DNA of 64,000 bases from Pseudomonas sp. NKUCC02_KPG (GTDB taxonomy: Bacteria > Pseudomonadota > Gammaproteobacteria > Pseudomonadales > Pseudomonadaceae): positions 62,001-126,000 of the forward strand of contig NZ_JAHKRC010000011.1 in NCBI RefSeq assembly GCF_019345465.1. Direction: 5' to 3'. Below the pieces are notes generated by a model that was given only the letters and a program-made list of their open reading frames with translations, was not told the origin of the DNA and made no database searches. Numbering within the stretch: position 1 is the first letter of the stretch; each line of letters begins with the position of its first letter. The position numbers and the translations under genes are program-made. Below are positions 62,165-64,000 of the stretch, piece after piece.

Positions 62165-62821
62165 TCACACCTCCTCTCTGTTGGAGGCGTGTGGCGCTGT
62201 CGGTTTCAGCGTGCGCTTGATCCGGTAGACGGTTGCAACACCGCAGTCAGCCAATTTGGCAATCTGATCAGCAGACATCGTTGGGTGTTTCTCCATCAGT
62301 GACTGCACCTCCGCCCACTTTGCAGCGTTCTTGCTTTTGCCCGATGGCTTCCACTCAGGATCGGCAGCTCTCTTGTTTTCCAGTCCTTGCCTGATACGTT
62401 CCACGCGCTTCTCCTGATCCAAGCGTGCCATGGTTGCCATCAAGTCGATCAGCATGTTGTTGATCACGTCCATGATCTGCCCGGTGATTCCTTTGGCCTC
62501 AACCAGCATGTGACTGGTAGGTAAATCAGCAACAACCAGTCGTAGTCCCTTGACCTTTATGGTCGCCTTGAGAGTGTCCCAGTCAGCCTGTGAGAGGCGA
62601 CTGAGGCGGTCTACTGACTCGACCAACAGTACGTCACCCTTCTCGGCTGTTTCGAGCAGGGCGAGCAGCTGAGGTCGGTCGAGTTTGGTGCCACTGATGT
62701 TCTCGGCGTACACCTCAACGATGTTCAGGCCCTTGTCAGCGGCGAAAGCCTCCAGAGTTACCCGAGCACGGCTGGCATCCTGCTCTTTCGTTGACGCTCG
62801 TAGGTAGAGGTGGGCATTCAT
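62165..62821 (-). CDS. Serine recombinase/resolvase
   Basis: 218 residues. Resolvase domain LYLRASTKEQDASRA with nucleophile S10, GTKLDRPQLLALLETAEKGDVLLVESVDRLSR with the active-site arginine region, E-helix IDLMATMARLDQEKRVERIRQGLE, and a C-terminal HTH (MSADQIAKLADCGVATVYRIKR). Probably resolves multimers or inverts DNA of the second element. Confidence 0.9.
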   Translation of the reverse strand: MNAHLYLRASTKEQDASRARVTLEAFAADKGLNIVEVYAENISGTKLDRPQLLALLETAEKGDVLLVESVDRLSRLSQADWDTLKATIKVKGLRLVVADLPTSHMLVEAKGITGQIMDVINNMLIDLMATMARLDQEKRVERIRQGLENKRAADPEWKPSGKSKNAAKWAEVQSLMEKHPTMSADQIAKLADCGVATVYRIKRTLKPTAPHASNREEV

Positions 62822-63226
62822 GGCTGGAAATCCTTTATCTATTCACTCTATAGATCAATGATAGTTTGATCATATGTCTATAATCAATAGATATTTGATA
62901 GCGAATGAGGCGTGGCTATCCAACTACCATTTACGTCTACTTCTTTGATAGTTGTATGAAAACCTTCTAGTGTTTCTTTACGCGCTCGATCGTGGAGGTT
63001 TGTGGTTCGTTGTTAGAGTGATCGATAGGTGTCGGTCTGCCCATCAGCACGGTATAGATTGGCCAGGGGGAGGGCTTCGGAGCTCTCCTCTGCAACCTCT
63101 ATAGCCAGCCCTTCATCTCCCGTAAGCTCTTAGCCATAGGCAGGCGGTAACCAATCAGTTCGGTTAGTATCTGGTGGTTGCCGCGTTGCGCTACCTATCG
63201 ATGAAACCTGGGGGCAATATTTTCAT
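62822..63226. promoter_or_regulatory. Divergent AT-rich control region with repeated TTTGATAG
   Basis: Between the resolvase and the nuclease gene. Copies of TTTGAT or TTTGATAG occur near 62865, 62894 and 62944. On the minus strand TTGATT with an 18-bp spacer to TATCAT gives a resolvase promoter. A 10-bp stem (GCGGTAACCA/TGGTTGCCGC) lies near 63140-63185. No gene seen. Confidence 0.4.
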
Positions 63227-64000
63227 ATGGCAATAAAACTCACGCCTTATCTCGTTCAGCTTGCCTATGAGGCTGCACTCAAATCTTTCTGGCGGAAGGA
63301 GTCGCTTCGCAAGTTTTTGCGCCAAACACATGTTGCAGAATCTCACTTGGCAACATGGTCGCCTGAAGAGAGCAAGCGTGATTTTTTGGATCGCACCTTC
63401 GCGGCGTTGCAGCGAACTGATAAGGGGAAGGCTGTTATTGGCAAAATGGCTGCTTTTCTAGCAGAGCAATCTACCTTTCCCGATCTTCGTGACTGGGAAG
63501 ACTCAGCTGTTAAAATTCAGGATGCGACTAAGGCCGTTGTTGAGTTGAAAGCACTCATTGCCCGTCAAACCGAAGAGGTCCGCTCTGAACGAGAGCGCGA
63601 GGTAGTAAAAGCTCGAGCAAGGGAAGAGCGTGAGGTCACTCAACGGCAGCGAGCAAGCATCTCCGAGCTAATGCAGCGACTTGATGATCTGGCGCCCCAG
63701 ATGGGCACAGCGCCAGGTGGCTACGCCTTTCAAGACTGGTTCTATGATTTCTTGGTTTTCTCTGAAGTTGAACATCGCCGCCCATACAACACGGGTGGTC
63801 GGCAAATTGACGGTTCGATCACGGTTGACGGAACCACCTATCTTGTCGAATTGAAGTTCACATCAGCTCAAGCTGGAGGGCCAGATATCGACATATTTCG
63901 TGGAAAAGTGGAGAGCAAAGCCGATAACACAATGGGTCTGTTCCTATGCATGGCTGGTTATTCCTCAGTGGCGGTAAAAGAAGCTTCAGGTAAGAAGAGC
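63227..64000 (+). CDS. PD-(D/E)XK restriction-endonuclease-like protein (partial)
   Basis: 258 codons to the window edge with no stop. N-terminal helical part, a charged coiled coil (about 100-155, RSEREREVVKARAREEREV), then a nuclease core: QIDGSITVDGTTYLVELKF gives D195, E208 and K210 as the D-E-x-K site. Resembles Mrr-like endonucleases. Weak ribosome binding site. The location beside the viperin operon suggests a defence role. Confidence 0.7.
   Translation, partial: MAIKLTPYLVQLAYEAALKSFWRKESLRKFLRQTHVAESHLATWSPEESKRDFLDRTFAALQRTDKGKAVIGKMAAFLAEQSTFPDLRDWEDSAVKIQDATKAVVELKALIARQTEEVRSEREREVVKARAREEREVTQRQRASISELMQRLDDLAPQMGTAPGGYAFQDWFYDFLVFSEVEHRRPYNTGGRQIDGSITVDGTTYLVELKFTSAQAGGPDIDIFRGKVESKADNTMGLFLCMAGYSSVAVKEASGKKS

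Overview
The window is chromosomal DNA of a Pseudomonas, most likely from the fluorescens/putida side of the genus. It carries the nitrate-assimilation order nasS-nasT-nasA-kinase-nirB, a sulfur-scavenging gene set, a gamma-glutamyl polyamine pathway, abundant REP/REPIN palindromes and GC-rich core genes. The last ~23 kb is accessory DNA.

1-6.3 kb (minus strand): assimilatory nitrate/nitrite block. Order of transcription is nasS, nasT, a nitrate MFS transporter, a fused PP2C phosphatase/Ser-Thr kinase, then nirB, which is cut by the window edge. Three sigma54-type -24/-12 elements precede nasS, the transporter and nirB. The last two are followed by leaders with two hexaloop hairpins and an intrinsic terminator, the architecture recognised by ANTAR antiterminators such as NasT. 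6.3-7.7 kb holds an orphan RelB/DinJ antitoxin with a palindromic operator, a candidate short RNA and a NYN-nuclease gene broken by a stop codon.

7.8-17.5 kb (plus): a sulfate-ester/sulfonate scavenging cluster: a TauD/AtsK-type dioxygenase, two ABC importers, an FMN-dependent monooxygenase and an orphan periplasmic binding protein. 17.5-18.0 kb is a tandem array of three REPIN palindromes. 18.0-27.5 kb: an SfnB-type flavoprotein, a complete Dpp-like ABC importer, a second LLM monooxygenase and a cupin regulator (all minus), divergent from an aldo/keto reductase.

27.7-37.1 kb: polyamine catabolism (puuR, puuB, puuC, puuA on minus; puuD on plus) and a PotGHI-type importer without an adjacent binding protein. 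37.1-40.9 kb: an AraC regulator with an EamA exporter, and an Rrf2 regulator divergent from a type II NADH dehydrogenase, with two matching palindromes in the shared promoter region.

40.9-55.5 kb: a ~14.6 kb genomic island bounded by 46-bp near-identical direct repeats. The right repeat is joined to an 18-nt piece of the tmRNA (ssrA) 3' end, and a tyrosine integrase lies just inside the right end. Cargo: an ImmA-type peptidase/PIN-like pair, a second recombinase module, a small MITE-like element and a tightly overlapping six-gene operon. That operon encodes a small WHxHILDT protein, two methyltransferases, a TauD-like oxygenase, a ~1400-residue UvrA paralogue and a CmcI-like enzyme with a possible peptide-recognition N-terminus. 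It looks like an undescribed natural-product pathway with a UvrA-type self-protection gene.

55.5-64 kb: a second element, apparently stacked on the first. It has an internally deleted tmRNA-like relic, a zinc-ribbon/glycine-zipper protein carrying a 9-bp repeat expansion, and a coupled operon of an FGE-fold protein, a prokaryotic viperin (antiviral radical SAM enzyme) and a frameshifted HicA-like gene. Beyond lie a HUH-like Rep protein, an HTH protein, a serine recombinase and the start of a PD-(D/E)XK nuclease gene that runs off the window.
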